Assembly: GCF_000024205.1 (NCBI RefSeq)
Contig: NC_013216.1
Span: forward strand, 2,294,001-2,358,000
Source: Desulfofarcimen acetoxidans DSM 771
Lineage (GTDB): Bacteria > Bacillota > Desulfotomaculia > Desulfotomaculales > Desulfofarciminaceae
Reading direction: 5' to 3'
DNA: 64,000 bases
The notes beneath the pieces are model-generated. The model saw nothing but the letters and a program-made list of their open reading frames with translations, searched no databases and was not told where the DNA came from. Of the stretch, positions 45,424 to 53,626 are shown in pieces; within the stretch, counting starts at the first letter, position 1; each line of letters starts with the position of its first letter. The translations under genes and the position numbers were made by a program.

Positions 45424-46050
45424 CTAATATACCCTTTTTTTAAAAAAGGGTATAAACATCGGCACTTGCTTCTTATAATCAAGATAATCTTGACCATACC
45501 TTAATGCCAGTTTTCTTTCCTCAAAAACAGAGCCAACAATAATATACATAGTAAGAATAGCACTTGATATAATATCGGCCACGGTTTTACTTTTACACCA
45601 TAGAAAAATTATCGCAGCTAAATATATCGGATGACGTACTATCCTAAACAGTCCAGTATTTATAAAGTGCTGCTGTGAATTTACGAGTAGGAAATTCTTA
45701 GAGAAGAAAATCATAATTTGACGGATACCCAAAAATTCAAGAGAATCATATTTTAAAAAAGCAATTGCCATGACTATCACAGAACCAGCTAACAATAATT
45801 TTTGTATCATATCCCAGGGATAACTATAATTTATTATAGTGTTTGAATTCATTGTTTGCATAAATAGAAAAATAGACAATGCCATTACTGTAGAGATTAA
45901 ATTATACGCTAAACCATAAAACGCAAAATATTTCCCTAACTTATTTAGAAACCAACCCTTAACACGGGTAGAAGCGAGCAAACTATGAATTGTGCCAAAA
46001 CTAATCCAAAGCGTTATAAGCCAAAGATATTTCAATTTACCACCACCCAC
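45424..46050 (-). CDS. NnrU/isoprenylcysteine methyltransferase-like membrane protein
   Basis: 208 residues with about five membrane segments. The C-terminal part GLFRIVRHPIYLAAIIF and EERKLALRYGQDYLDYKKQ matches the ICMT/PEMT superfamily (R-H-P-x-Y and E-E-x-x-L-x-x-x-Y-G-x-x-Y). It may be a SAM-dependent membrane methyltransferase. Start GTG 46050 or TTG 46035, neither with a strong ribosome site. Confidence 0.75.
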   Translation of the reverse strand: MGGGKLKYLWLITLWISFGTIHSLLASTRVKGWFLNKLGKYFAFYGLAYNLISTVMALSIFLFMQTMNSNTIINYSYPWDMIQKLLLAGSVIVMAIAFLKYDSLEFLGIRQIMIFFSKNFLLVNSQQHFINTGLFRIVRHPIYLAAIIFLWCKSKTVADIISSAILTMYIIVGSVFEERKLALRYGQDYLDYKKQVPMFIPFFKKRVY

Positions 46051-46163
46051 TAAAAGCTCTGTTAAAAAAACGCATCTACTGATGCGCTTTTAATTTTATC
46101 TCTTTGAAGCTCTATACTAATAAGAGAATTTTGGTTTTCATTTATACCACCAAGGGTATTATA

Positions 46164-46658
46164 TCACAATATGTTAGGGAATTGGTAAGCAGTAAGAGGT
46201 ATTGTTGAATAGGGGGTGAAGTTGTCACGATACTCTCTCGATATAATCGCAGGTAACATACTATTTGTGCGAGTAATTTTGAACTTGTTTTGGTAATGGT
46301 TTGTCCAAGGGACACTATTTTTAGGATTATTGGTTGCAATGCTCGTGAAAGTGATGCGCTCTCTTCTTCTACTTCTTTCCTGAGTGTTAATGGCGGAATT
46401 TTCTAGTGCGGTATGTAGATTACCGATATTGACACGAAAATTCTCAGACTCTGAAGAAGTACCACTTATTAAACTTAGGATGTAATGTTTAAAATCATTA
46501 TCTTCATTTTTAAGTTTATCAATAATGACTCTGTCAGTTCTCTCAGCGTATACAGATCTGTACCAGCTATTAAATGCAATCCATGATTTTATAAATGCGG
46601 AGAAAAAGTCTATATTAATGTCTATTAGCCCCACCCAATCCCGGTAATTATTAGCCAT
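46164..46658 (-). CDS. Hypothetical protein, HEPN-like N-terminus
   Basis: 164 residues. FFSAFIKSWIAFNSWYRSVY followed by DRVIIDKLK recalls HEPN-like proteins found beside restriction genes, but this is only resemblance. The start overlaps the end of the HsdS-like gene by 8 bases, so the two were co-translated. The C-terminal 40 residues look irregular. Confidence 0.5.
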   Translation of the reverse strand: MANNYRDWVGLIDINIDFFSAFIKSWIAFNSWYRSVYAERTDRVIIDKLKNEDNDFKHYILSLISGTSSESENFRVNIGNLHTALENSAINTQERSRRRERITFTSIATNNPKNSVPWTNHYQNKFKITRTNSMLPAIISREYRDNFTPYSTIPLTAYQFPNIL

Positions 46659-47184
46659 TCAAATTCACTCCCAGCTTGTCCACCTCGGCATTTAGCCAAG
46701 AAATAGCGTTATTCTCGTTTGTTTCAATTGCATTTTCAATACTTCTCCTTGCTAAATCCAAAATAACTAGGGCCTTTTTGCGTGGTTCAAAGGCCTTTTT
46801 TACTTTTTCTTTTATTTGCCGTTGAATATATTCTTCCACAATTGGAATCAGAACATTTTTTATTTGCTCAAATCGCCAATGGAGTATAATAGATCCTCCC
46901 ACATCTCTTTTCATTTGTTGCCGGATAACAAATGAGTTTAGAACTAATGTTAAGTATTCTGGCAATATACAATCAGTTTTTACCGTAAGCCTTAAAATAC
47001 CACCAGACGGTATCATTTTTATCGGCTTCTCATCAATGTAATATGCGATTCCAGGACTTCCATCTTTACTAAACAGTATCTCACCAGTATTTGGCTGATT
47101 ATTTATAAGTTTCATCATAACTACCGGCACCCATCGCACGTTTTCGAAATTCTTCAGCCCGGTCTTTCTCTCCAGCTCAGGCAT
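46651..47184 (-). CDS. Type I restriction specificity (HsdS)-like half protein
   Basis: 177 residues. GEILFSKDGSPGIAYYID, GGILRLTVKTDCILPEYLTL and GSIILHWRFEQIKNVLIP are typical of one target-recognition domain, followed by a helical arm. A full HsdS has two such halves, and no hsdM or hsdR is near. It is probably a truncated leftover: an AlkD fragment lies directly upstream. Confidence 0.65.
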   Translation of the reverse strand: MPELERKTGLKNFENVRWVPVVMMKLINNQPNTGEILFSKDGSPGIAYYIDEKPIKMIPSGGILRLTVKTDCILPEYLTLVLNSFVIRQQMKRDVGGSIILHWRFEQIKNVLIPIVEEYIQRQIKEKVKKAFEPRKKALVILDLARRSIENAIETNENNAISWLNAEVDKLGVNLNG

Positions 47185-47189
47185 TTCTA

Positions 47190-47405
47190 TTCTACCTTTA
47201 GGTATTTACTTCCTTCTCTAACACTGAGCAGATGAAGTGCATTACTTTCAATAAATTCCTTTAACCACTCCTTTTAATCCTTGCTGTTTAGTGTTCTTGA
47301 TAAAATCGAGGCTTTAATATTCCAGAAAAGGAATGATATTTTTCATGTATGCAGCCATTTTGACCTGCTTTCTCTTGATCCACATGTTCAAGAAACCGAT
47401 GTCCC
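47190..47405 (-). pseudogene. DNA alkylation repair (AlkD-like), copy 2: both ends, no middle
   Basis: Minus strand, upstream to downstream: FLEHVDQEKAGQ, then in another frame KMAAYMKNIIPFL, then GILKPR in a third, which is the N-terminus absent from copy 1. Next comes EWLKEFIESNALHLLSVREG and SKYLKVE to a stop, matching the C-terminus of copy 1 (WVKKFIENNALHSLSVREGS). About 170 central residues are deleted. Confidence 0.65.
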
Positions 47406-47436
47406 TCAACAATGCGGAGCATCTAAATCCTATATT

Positions 47437-48729
47437 TTAGCTATTATTAATTACAGTTTTTGAAACATACCTTCGTCTGTAAATACTAGAAATTATGCCC
47501 AAGATTGCAGCATTGAAAATTAACGGCGTACCACCAAAACTCATAAAAGGTAGCCCAACCCCACTTATAGGAGCCAACCCTAAATTCATGAATATGTTCC
47601 ATAAAAACTGGAGGGCAAAGATGGTAACAAATCCACTAATAAGAAGTCTGGCATAATTGTTTTTTACTACTGATATTATACTTGATATACGTATTATATA
47701 TATAACAACCAAAGCAGCCAGAACACTCCCTACAATCCAACCAAAAGTAACAGTTATGTAGGAAAACATAAAATCAGTATGCAGGTAGGGTATATTTTTT
47801 AGTTTTTGAGTGAATCCATGTCCATAAAGCCCAGAATTGCTAATTAACTTGCTTAACTGTATAGTCCAGCCACTACCTAAAAATTCTTTTTCGGGGTTAA
47901 TAAATAATCTGTATGGGGTACTTATAATTGATAACATAATCATCATACCTGAGACTATACCAATATACACTAAGGAATTTCTGTATCTTGCCCCTGAAAC
48001 TATCATAAGTATAATACAAGTTATAGAGTAAATAATGCTATTAGACATTGAACCAATTACCAAAATAAGTATTAGCGGCACCACGCATAATAACAAGCCC
48101 TGAAATAACTTCTTAGGTTTATTCCAATCCCAATTATTAAAAATGCCGGATAAAGCTATGCTTAATAATAATGGGCTAATATCTACAATATTAAGATAAA
48201 GCGGCCCTATTCTTAAATAGAGATTATCATTAAAACGTTGACCCAAAATAATTACAATCACTAAAGTTAATACGCTAACCAGATAGATATGTTTAGAATA
48301 GGGTTCTAATTTTCTATAATCAAAAAAATATAATCCAGTTCCAATGACTGCTCCAATAATTATGAAAATTAAACTTCTAGTAAATATAGGGATAGGGGTA
48401 GCTGTGAACAATCCTTGTTTTTCAATAAAATGCATTGCTAATAAACCTAAGCTAACGAAAATAAGGCTTATAGATAAGATACTCCATTCTGGTTTCGGTT
48501 TATGAACTTTGTTAAGTTGTTTTCCTACTATTTCTGCACTACCCATCTGATTAATTGCTTTGCTAACAACTTCATTCTCAGAAAAACCATCCAACAAATA
48601 TCCTTCAACAATCTCTTGAAAATGGCTTATAAGTTCAATTTTAATTTCATTATGAACTTCACGGAATTTTATTTGTGAGCATACGTCATTGATATATGCC
48701 ATTATTTTATCATTCTCAGTTATGACCAT
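47437..48729 (-). CDS. SEDS (FtsW/RodA/SpoVE) protein with N-terminal HAAS-like domain
   Basis: 430 residues. Residues 1-~75 are a soluble helical domain (NDVCSQIKFREVHNEIKIEL … AINQMGSAEIVGKQLN) of the HAAS/permease-prefix type usually linked to PadR-controlled transporters. Residues ~85-425 hold about ten membrane helices with SEDS landmarks: YLHTDFMFSYITVTFG containing the conserved Asp, and VGLPFMSFGGTPL. SEDS proteins polymerise lipid II glycan strands. It overlaps the padR gene by 10 bases, so both are made together. No penicillin-binding partner is nearby. Confidence 0.85.
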   Translation of the reverse strand: MVITENDKIMAYINDVCSQIKFREVHNEIKIELISHFQEIVEGYLLDGFSENEVVSKAINQMGSAEIVGKQLNKVHKPKPEWSILSISLIFVSLGLLAMHFIEKQGLFTATPIPIFTRSLIFIIIGAVIGTGLYFFDYRKLEPYSKHIYLVSVLTLVIVIILGQRFNDNLYLRIGPLYLNIVDISPLLLSIALSGIFNNWDWNKPKKLFQGLLLCVVPLILILVIGSMSNSIIYSITCIILMIVSGARYRNSLVYIGIVSGMMIMLSIISTPYRLFINPEKEFLGSGWTIQLSKLISNSGLYGHGFTQKLKNIPYLHTDFMFSYITVTFGWIVGSVLAALVVIYIIRISSIISVVKNNYARLLISGFVTIFALQFLWNIFMNLGLAPISGVGLPFMSFGGTPLIFNAAILGIISSIYRRRYVSKTVINNS

Positions 48730-49064
48730 ACATAAGCCTCCCTCGTTAGAAATTTATCAACTGCTGAACGAAATGTTACCCACTCTTGTTGTTTATCCTT
48801 TAAATAAAGGTTCCCTTTTTTGGTAATTTGATAATACTTTCTTTGACGACTGCCTTCATTTCCCCACCAATTGGCGTTAATCATGCCATCAGCCTCTAAT
48901 GAGTGTAAAATAGGATAGAGTGTTCCTTCTTTAAATTTAAAAACCCCACTCGATTTGTTTTCAATTTCCTTTATCATTTGGTAGCCGTACATTGGTTCTC
49001 GGTCTAGTAAACTTAAAACCAGAATAACCGTACTTCCTTTTAGCAACTCTTTATTTACACTCAA
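48720..49064 (-). CDS. PadR-family transcriptional regulator
   Basis: 114 residues with the PadR winged helix: VILVLSLLDREPMYGYQMIK, then EGTLYPILHSLEADGMI and RKYYQITKKG. PadR repressors often control the membrane protein encoded just downstream. The 10-base overlap with the HAAS-SEDS gene supports that. The upstream bases 49085-49115 (TATCTATACATAGCATATCTAGG) are a likely operator region. Confidence 0.9.
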   Translation of the reverse strand: MSVNKELLKGSTVILVLSLLDREPMYGYQMIKEIENKSSGVFKFKEGTLYPILHSLEADGMINANWWGNEGSRQRKYYQITKKGNLYLKDKQQEWVTFRSAVDKFLTREAYVWS

Positions 49065-49225
49065 GAAAATCCCCCTTTCGCAACAATCATATATCTATAC
49101 ATAGCATATCTAGGTATTATTTTATTACATAATAGCTTTAAAATCAATTCCTTTTCGATACTTTTAGTTTAATTAAGAGTGCTGCCTTTTTAAGCCAGCT
49201 TATCTTCTCTACACTAATGAGTGAG

Positions 49226-49327
49226 CGTTAAGATGTTCTATACCCGTTGCTATCTGTGATTTGTTTAACCCATACGCTTTAACTCTTGTATTCTGTAATA
49301 CATTTCCCACATTTTTTCTTGCATCAT
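49226..49327 (-). pseudogene. istA: IS21-family IstA, N-terminal remnant
   Basis: With a good GGAGAGG before the ATG at 49327, the minus strand reads MQEKMWEMYYRIQELKRMG and, after a one-base deletion, LNKSQIATGIEHLN, the start of an IS21 transposase HTH. Nothing further remains. Confidence 0.55.
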
Positions 49328-49440
49328 TTTGTCCTCTCCGTGATGTATATTCTTAAAGATTACATCATACACGGAAAGGTACTATCTGTAAATTGCTGTA
49401 CATCTTTAATTAATGATTTTTGTACATTCTATTTTAGCAG

Positions 49441-49585
49441 TTACAATTCGTCAATAGTCGGCTTATAGGGGTCCAGTTTGGGGCAGAAACGCTGTTCTGA
49501 AGCTGGCTTGTTAACCGGTTCGTTGAAGTCCGTCATATCGACACACTTTCGCACTGTCTTCCAGTCTAAATGCAATGCATAACTA
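49441..49585 (-). pseudogene. istA: IS21-family IstA, internal remnant
   Basis: The minus strand reads ISYALHLDWKTVRKCVDM and RFCPKLDPYKPTIDEL before a stop, i.e. the recognition helix (WKTVRK) and the KLDPYKP-x-I-D motif of IstA. It cannot be the direct upstream part of the adjacent fragment, so two IS21 insertions are represented. Confidence 0.65.
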
Positions 49586-49704
49586 ATTTAAGCATCCTGA
49601 CTCTATACCCTATGAACCATATGTATAAGATAAACATATATATATACATATATAATTTTAGGCGGCCTAATATTATTATACTAAGGAAGTGAACACTCCA
49701 AATT

Positions 49705-49947
49705 ATGAATGAAAACCAAAAATCATTTGAAGAAATAAATATTAGTTCTAAAGCTAGAACTAATAATATTGGCAATTCTTCATGGCTGTTATCATTACCG
49801 CCCCAACAGTTTACATTATTATCTGCATTGATTGGCATATTATTAATAAATTATTTGAATATTAATGAACAAAATTCTCTTGGAAATTTTCTTGTGGGTA
49901 TAGGTCAAACACTTTTAACAGCAGCTGCTCAAGGTGAGTTAGTATAG
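49705..49947 (+). CDS. Small conserved hydrophobic-tail protein
   Basis: 80 residues. An acidic, Ser/Asn-rich N-terminus is followed by FTLLSALIGILLINYLNIN and EQNSLGNFLVGIGQTLLTAA, a pattern I recall from many short clostridial proteins of unknown function. GGAAGTG lies 14 bases before the ATG, a little far. No neighbour on the same strand. Confidence 0.65.
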   Translation: MNENQKSFEEINISSKARTNNIGNSSWLLSLPPQQFTLLSALIGILLINYLNINEQNSLGNFLVGIGQTLLTAAAQGELV

Positions 49948-50110
49948 AAAACGTGATGTAAAATAAATACTAAAAAAATCTGTGGGATCATAATCATTAA
50001 TTAGGATTTTTAAGAGTATAAATCCACATAATAAACTTATATCGGCAAATCTGCACTACAACTCACTTTAATACTCTCAACTACCTTTTACCGTGATAAT
50101 CACTATCCAA

Positions 50111-50145
50111 TGAATATTCCGGTGAAGATTGCACCGGAATATTCA
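50111..50145. repeat. Perfect 14-bp hairpin
   Basis: TGAATATTCCGGTG (50111-50124) and CACCGGAATATTCA (50132-50145), loop AAGATTG. It lies in the gap 49948-50278, where nothing else is recognised. Confidence 0.55.
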
Positions 50146-50269
50146 TCTGGTACGGGCCTTCTCAAGTTCTGTGTCTCCAGGCTTCAAGTTAACCGCCAGA
50201 TTATATTTGGCATGTTTAAGAGTATCTATATTAATTTTTTAAAATTGCATAGAATTATATATGTAATTA

Positions 50270-50302
50270 AAATAAAAAAGTAGAGCTAAATTTAGCCCTA
50301 CT
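50270..50302 (-). terminator. Terminator of the chemoreceptor gene
   Basis: AGTAG-x-GCTAAA pairs with TTTAGC-x-CTACT (50279-50302); on the minus strand a T6 run follows (50278 downwards). Confidence 0.7.
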
Positions 50303-50371
50303 ATTGTATTACCACATACTTACTTGTTTATGTCTGTGCCGATTATTTAGTGTTTCAATAATAACAGTAAA

Positions 50372-52231
50372 TTAAACTTGAAATCTGTTAGTAATTCTAC
50401 TTAATTTTTCGGATAATTGTACCATAAATTCAACTGACAATGCTATCTCCTCCATTGAAGAAGTAGACTCTTTGGTAGATTGAGCAACATCAGAGATTGT
50501 CTCATAGATTTCTTTAGCACCTTCAGTTATTTGTTCTATTTGGGAAGTAAGTGCAATTACTTTACTGATAATATTATCAAAGGATTGTCCAGCATTATTT
50601 ACAACAAAAACACCTTTCTCAACTTTAGAAATATTAATTACCATTTCTTTAACCGCTTGATCGGACTGACTCTGAATAAAACCGACTAAAGATTTTATTT
50701 GCTTAGAAGTATTAGCTGATTCTTCGGCTAATTTTTTAACCTCTTCAGCTACAACTGAAAATCCCTTGCCATTCTCTCCTGCTCTGGCAGCTTCTATCGC
50801 TGCGTTTAAAGCTAATAAATTAGTTTGTTCGGCAATTGATGAGATACTTTCAACAAAAGAGCTAATCTTTGTCAAATTGTCATTTAATTCTTTAATAACA
50901 TTTGTAATGTTGTTAGTTGCCGTAGTAATATCATTCATAGTTCCAGTTACTATTTCGATAGTGCTTTGACCTTTCTCAGCCTCTTTAGAAGCATCTAAGA
51001 TTGCCTCTTTAATTGCTAAGGTATTATTAACAGTTTTCTGCATTATAGCAGTAGTACTAGTAGTCTTTACACTTGTTTCAGTAGCAATTGCTGTTGTCTC
51101 TTCCGTATTAGCACTTAGTTCCTGACTATAGGAAGCCAAATTTGTAGAGCTATCACTAATTTCCGTAATAATCTCTTTAAGGTTTGATATCATTTTATTA
51201 ATTGGGGCTGCTAAAGCACCAAGCTCTTCACTTTGCATGCTAATATCCATAGTTAAATCACCATTGGCTACTACAGAAAGTTTCTTTTCAAGAGCATTTA
51301 AAGGATTCAATACTTTAGAAAGAATGAAGTAAGCGGCACCAAGAATAACAATCAGCGTTAATAAGCAGATACTCATCATTATGTAAGAAATTCTATTATA
51401 TTGTGATATAGTGTTGGAACGATTTAAATTACATTTAACATAAGCTATCGGATTCCCTTGATAATCTTTTACAGGAACAACAATAGCAGCATTTTGTCCA
51501 TTGTTTATAACACCAAAGGCATCACTCTTCATTATTGTATTAATTTTATCAGAGTTAACTGCTAAAATATCTTTTTCAGCAGTACCAATTAGAAAGGATT
51601 TGTCATTTTCTTTGTTCCACGATACCGAATCTTTAATATCAAGATAGAAAAACACATCTCCACCAGTAGACTCTTTCCATTTATTTAGTAAGTCTTTAGT
51701 TAGTGACATGCCATATTCCACTGAGCCGCCTGCATATTCACCGTTATAATACATTGGAGCAACAACCCTAAAACCAACACCACCTTTACCTTCTTCTAAG
51801 CCTGCAATAATCTTTTTATTTTTATTTGATTCAACAACTGTTGCTCTGAAAGAGGAAAGGTCATCACCATATTTTTGGGGTGAGTGTAATCGTAAAAAAG
51901 CAGTAGCGGGAGCTGTATGAAATTGAAATTGCTCAACTCCTTCACTTTTAACTTGATTCCAAGTACCCATTGTTAATTCTTGCAATTTTATTCTATCTCT
52001 TTCGGCAAAAGCTTTTTGAATCTCAGGATTAGATGTAATATGTACTAATGCCATTTTAGCTTTTTGTGATATAACGTCAATATCACTTAATATTCTATCA
52101 TTAATCATTTCATACTTACTTTCCTCCTGTTCGGAAATCAAATTACCAATCTCCGATCTTGTTACTAAATATATACCAGACATAGCAATTATAAAAATAA
52201 CTGTAATAACTGTAATTATTGGTCTAATCAT
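50372..52231 (-). CDS. Methyl-accepting chemotaxis protein with Cache sensor
   Basis: 619 residues from ATG. A membrane segment at ~4-24, a periplasmic-side Cache domain (~35-280; [27 protein letters not shown]), a second segment ~284-305, HAMP ~306-358, and a signalling domain whose hairpin tip reads [19 protein letters not shown]. It binds small ligands outside and controls CheA. The frame continues 13 codons upstream ([12 protein letters not shown]) to an ATT 7 bases after AGGAGG, so the true start may be at 52270. Confidence 0.93.
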   Translation of the reverse strand: MIRPIITVITVIFIIAMSGIYLVTRSEIGNLISEQEESKYEMINDRILSDIDVISQKAKMALVHITSNPEIQKAFAERDRIKLQELTMGTWNQVKSEGVEQFQFHTAPATAFLRLHSPQKYGDDLSSFRATVVESNKNKKIIAGLEEGKGGVGFRVVAPMYYNGEYAGGSVEYGMSLTKDLLNKWKESTGGDVFFYLDIKDSVSWNKENDKSFLIGTAEKDILAVNSDKINTIMKSDAFGVINNGQNAAIVVPVKDYQGNPIAYVKCNLNRSNTISQYNRISYIMMSICLLTLIVILGAAYFILSKVLNPLNALEKKLSVVANGDLTMDISMQSEELGALAAPINKMISNLKEIITEISDSSTNLASYSQELSANTEETTAIATETSVKTTSTTAIMQKTVNNTLAIKEAILDASKEAEKGQSTIEIVTGTMNDITTATNNITNVIKELNDNLTKISSFVESISSIAEQTNLLALNAAIEAARAGENGKGFSVVAEEVKKLAEESANTSKQIKSLVGFIQSQSDQAVKEMVINISKVEKGVFVVNNAGQSFDNIISKVIALTSQIEQITEGAKEIYETISDVAQSTKESTSSMEEIALSVEFMVQLSEKLSRITNRFQV

Positions 52232-52270
52232 TTTACCTTTTAAAGTTGTGGAACCTAATAAATAACGAAT

Positions 52271-53039
52271 ACCTATCCCTCCTTAAAATTTTTATAAACC
52301 TAGGAGGTTGCTGAAAAACCCGCAATTCTTATTTTTATCTGCTATATATTGAGAATCGTCATTAATTCAAAAAATATATTGTTATGAGCTAAAGCCTAAT
52401 AAAACTTTTTATTTTAAGCACGCTCCCAGGTTATACCAGAATCATAACCCTACTTATCAACATTATAACCTACATGTATCCGCTTGTTAATTGAAAATTT
52501 AAACTGTGAATCCACAAATTAATTTATCAAAAGAACCCTTAATTTTCTCACATTAAATAAGTTTGGTAGTCATTTGATCCATACTCAACCGTATACGCCT
52601 ACATCTAAAGAAAAATTGAACGCTTTTTTCTTACTTTGTCGGTGCTTTCAAAATTTCGTAATTATCATCTTGCTCTAATTTTTTCTGTAATTCTTTATCA
52701 CTAACATGCATATCAAACTTGCGTTTTTGTTTTTAAACCATATTTAAATTCCCCCTATCTCGTAAAATATAAAAAAAGATATACCGCTAGGCACACCTCT
52801 TAACTTAATTACGTTATTGGGGTTTCATAGTATAAATTACCCTACCCCCAACTTTCAGTAAAAATGATCATCAAAATATTTAATTTATCATTCTTTTTAA
52901 TAGTCTTTTTTTATAATAAGTGCAGAAAATGGATTAATATTTTCATTAAAAAAAGCTCAAAATAAGATTAATGTGAACCTAAACTAAGCATAATAAATAT
53001 TTTGTTAGGTTTACTAAAATAGCTGAAAGGTGGGATTAT
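52271..53039. other. 770-base gap with one small interrupted ORF
   Basis: On the minus strand, ATG 52741 has GGGGG 8 bases upstream but codon 3 is TAA. The frame then stays open for 34 codons (KQKRKFDMHVSDKELQKKLE and DDNYEILKAPTK) to a stop at 52631. It is either a dead small gene or one started elsewhere. The rest of the gap is AT-rich with no supported gene. Confidence 0.35.
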
Positions 53040-53441
53040 GTGAATAGAACACCGAAGATCAAAAGATTTATTGGAGCAATCATAATTGGTAGCTCTGTAC
53101 TATCTTTCGGAAGCAGTGCCATTGCTAATACGGATATCTCACCGGTTTCAAATCAGATTTGCTCTCAAGTATGTCACGGAAAGTATAATTTCAATGAAAA
53201 GATGACCGAACTTGTTTCCAAAAAGATTATATCTCAGGAGCAAGCCAACAAGTGGGTTGATTATCGCCAATCGAAAATGGCTGAAAGAAAAGCAGAATGG
53301 GAAAAAATAAAGAATTTGCCTAAAGAGGAACGTCGTGAATATTGGAAAAAAGCAAAAGTTAAAAGATTAGACGAAGTAGTTCAAGCAGGAATTATCACTC
53401 AAGAACAAGCAGATCAAATAAAAGATATTTGGTTAAAATAA
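53040..53441 (+). CDS. Small exported protein (DUF2680-like)
   Basis: 133 residues from GTG 53040 after AAAGGTGGG. A signal peptide is clear: KIKR, hydrophobic FIGAIIIGSSVLSFG, then SSAIANT with a cleavage site after ANA/AIA-type residues. The mature part is helical and charged, with the repeated motif IISQEQANKW and IITQEQADQIKD, a pattern seen in DUF2680 proteins. It probably resides outside the membrane. Function unknown. Confidence 0.8.
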   Translation: MNRTPKIKRFIGAIIIGSSVLSFGSSAIANTDISPVSNQICSQVCHGKYNFNEKMTELVSKKIISQEQANKWVDYRQSKMAERKAEWEKIKNLPKEERREYWKKAKVKRLDEVVQAGIITQEQADQIKDIWLK

Positions 53442-53446
53442 TGTAA

Positions 53447-53486
53447 AAAAGGAAGGAGCTGAAATTAACGGCTCCTTCCTTTTTCC
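53447..53486 (+). terminator. Terminator after the exported protein
   Basis: AAAAGGAAGGAGC (53447-53459) and GCTCCTTCCTTTT (53471-53483) pair over 13 bp and end in T-rich sequence. Confidence 0.85.
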
Positions 53487-53507
53487 CCAAAGTAACCATT
53501 ACAGTAT

Positions 53508-53615
53508 TCATATTCTAAGTGAACATAAATACTTACTATAATTAAGGAGCTGAATTTCAAGCTTTCCTAATTGTTCATTATATTTTGCTTGACTGGCTGC
53601 TTCATTAATACCCAT
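53508..53615 (-). CDS. 35-codon ORF downstream of the hybrid kinase
   Basis: ATG 53615 is preceded by a good AGGTGGTGA and starts 12 bases after the kinase stop. The peptide begins MGINEAASQAKYNEQLGKLE and is helical. It could be a real short gene or the start of a deleted downstream gene; no family recognised. Confidence 0.4.
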   Translation of the reverse strand: MGINEAASQAKYNEQLGKLEIQLLNYSKYLCSLRI

Positions 53616-53626
53616 TTCGTCACCAC

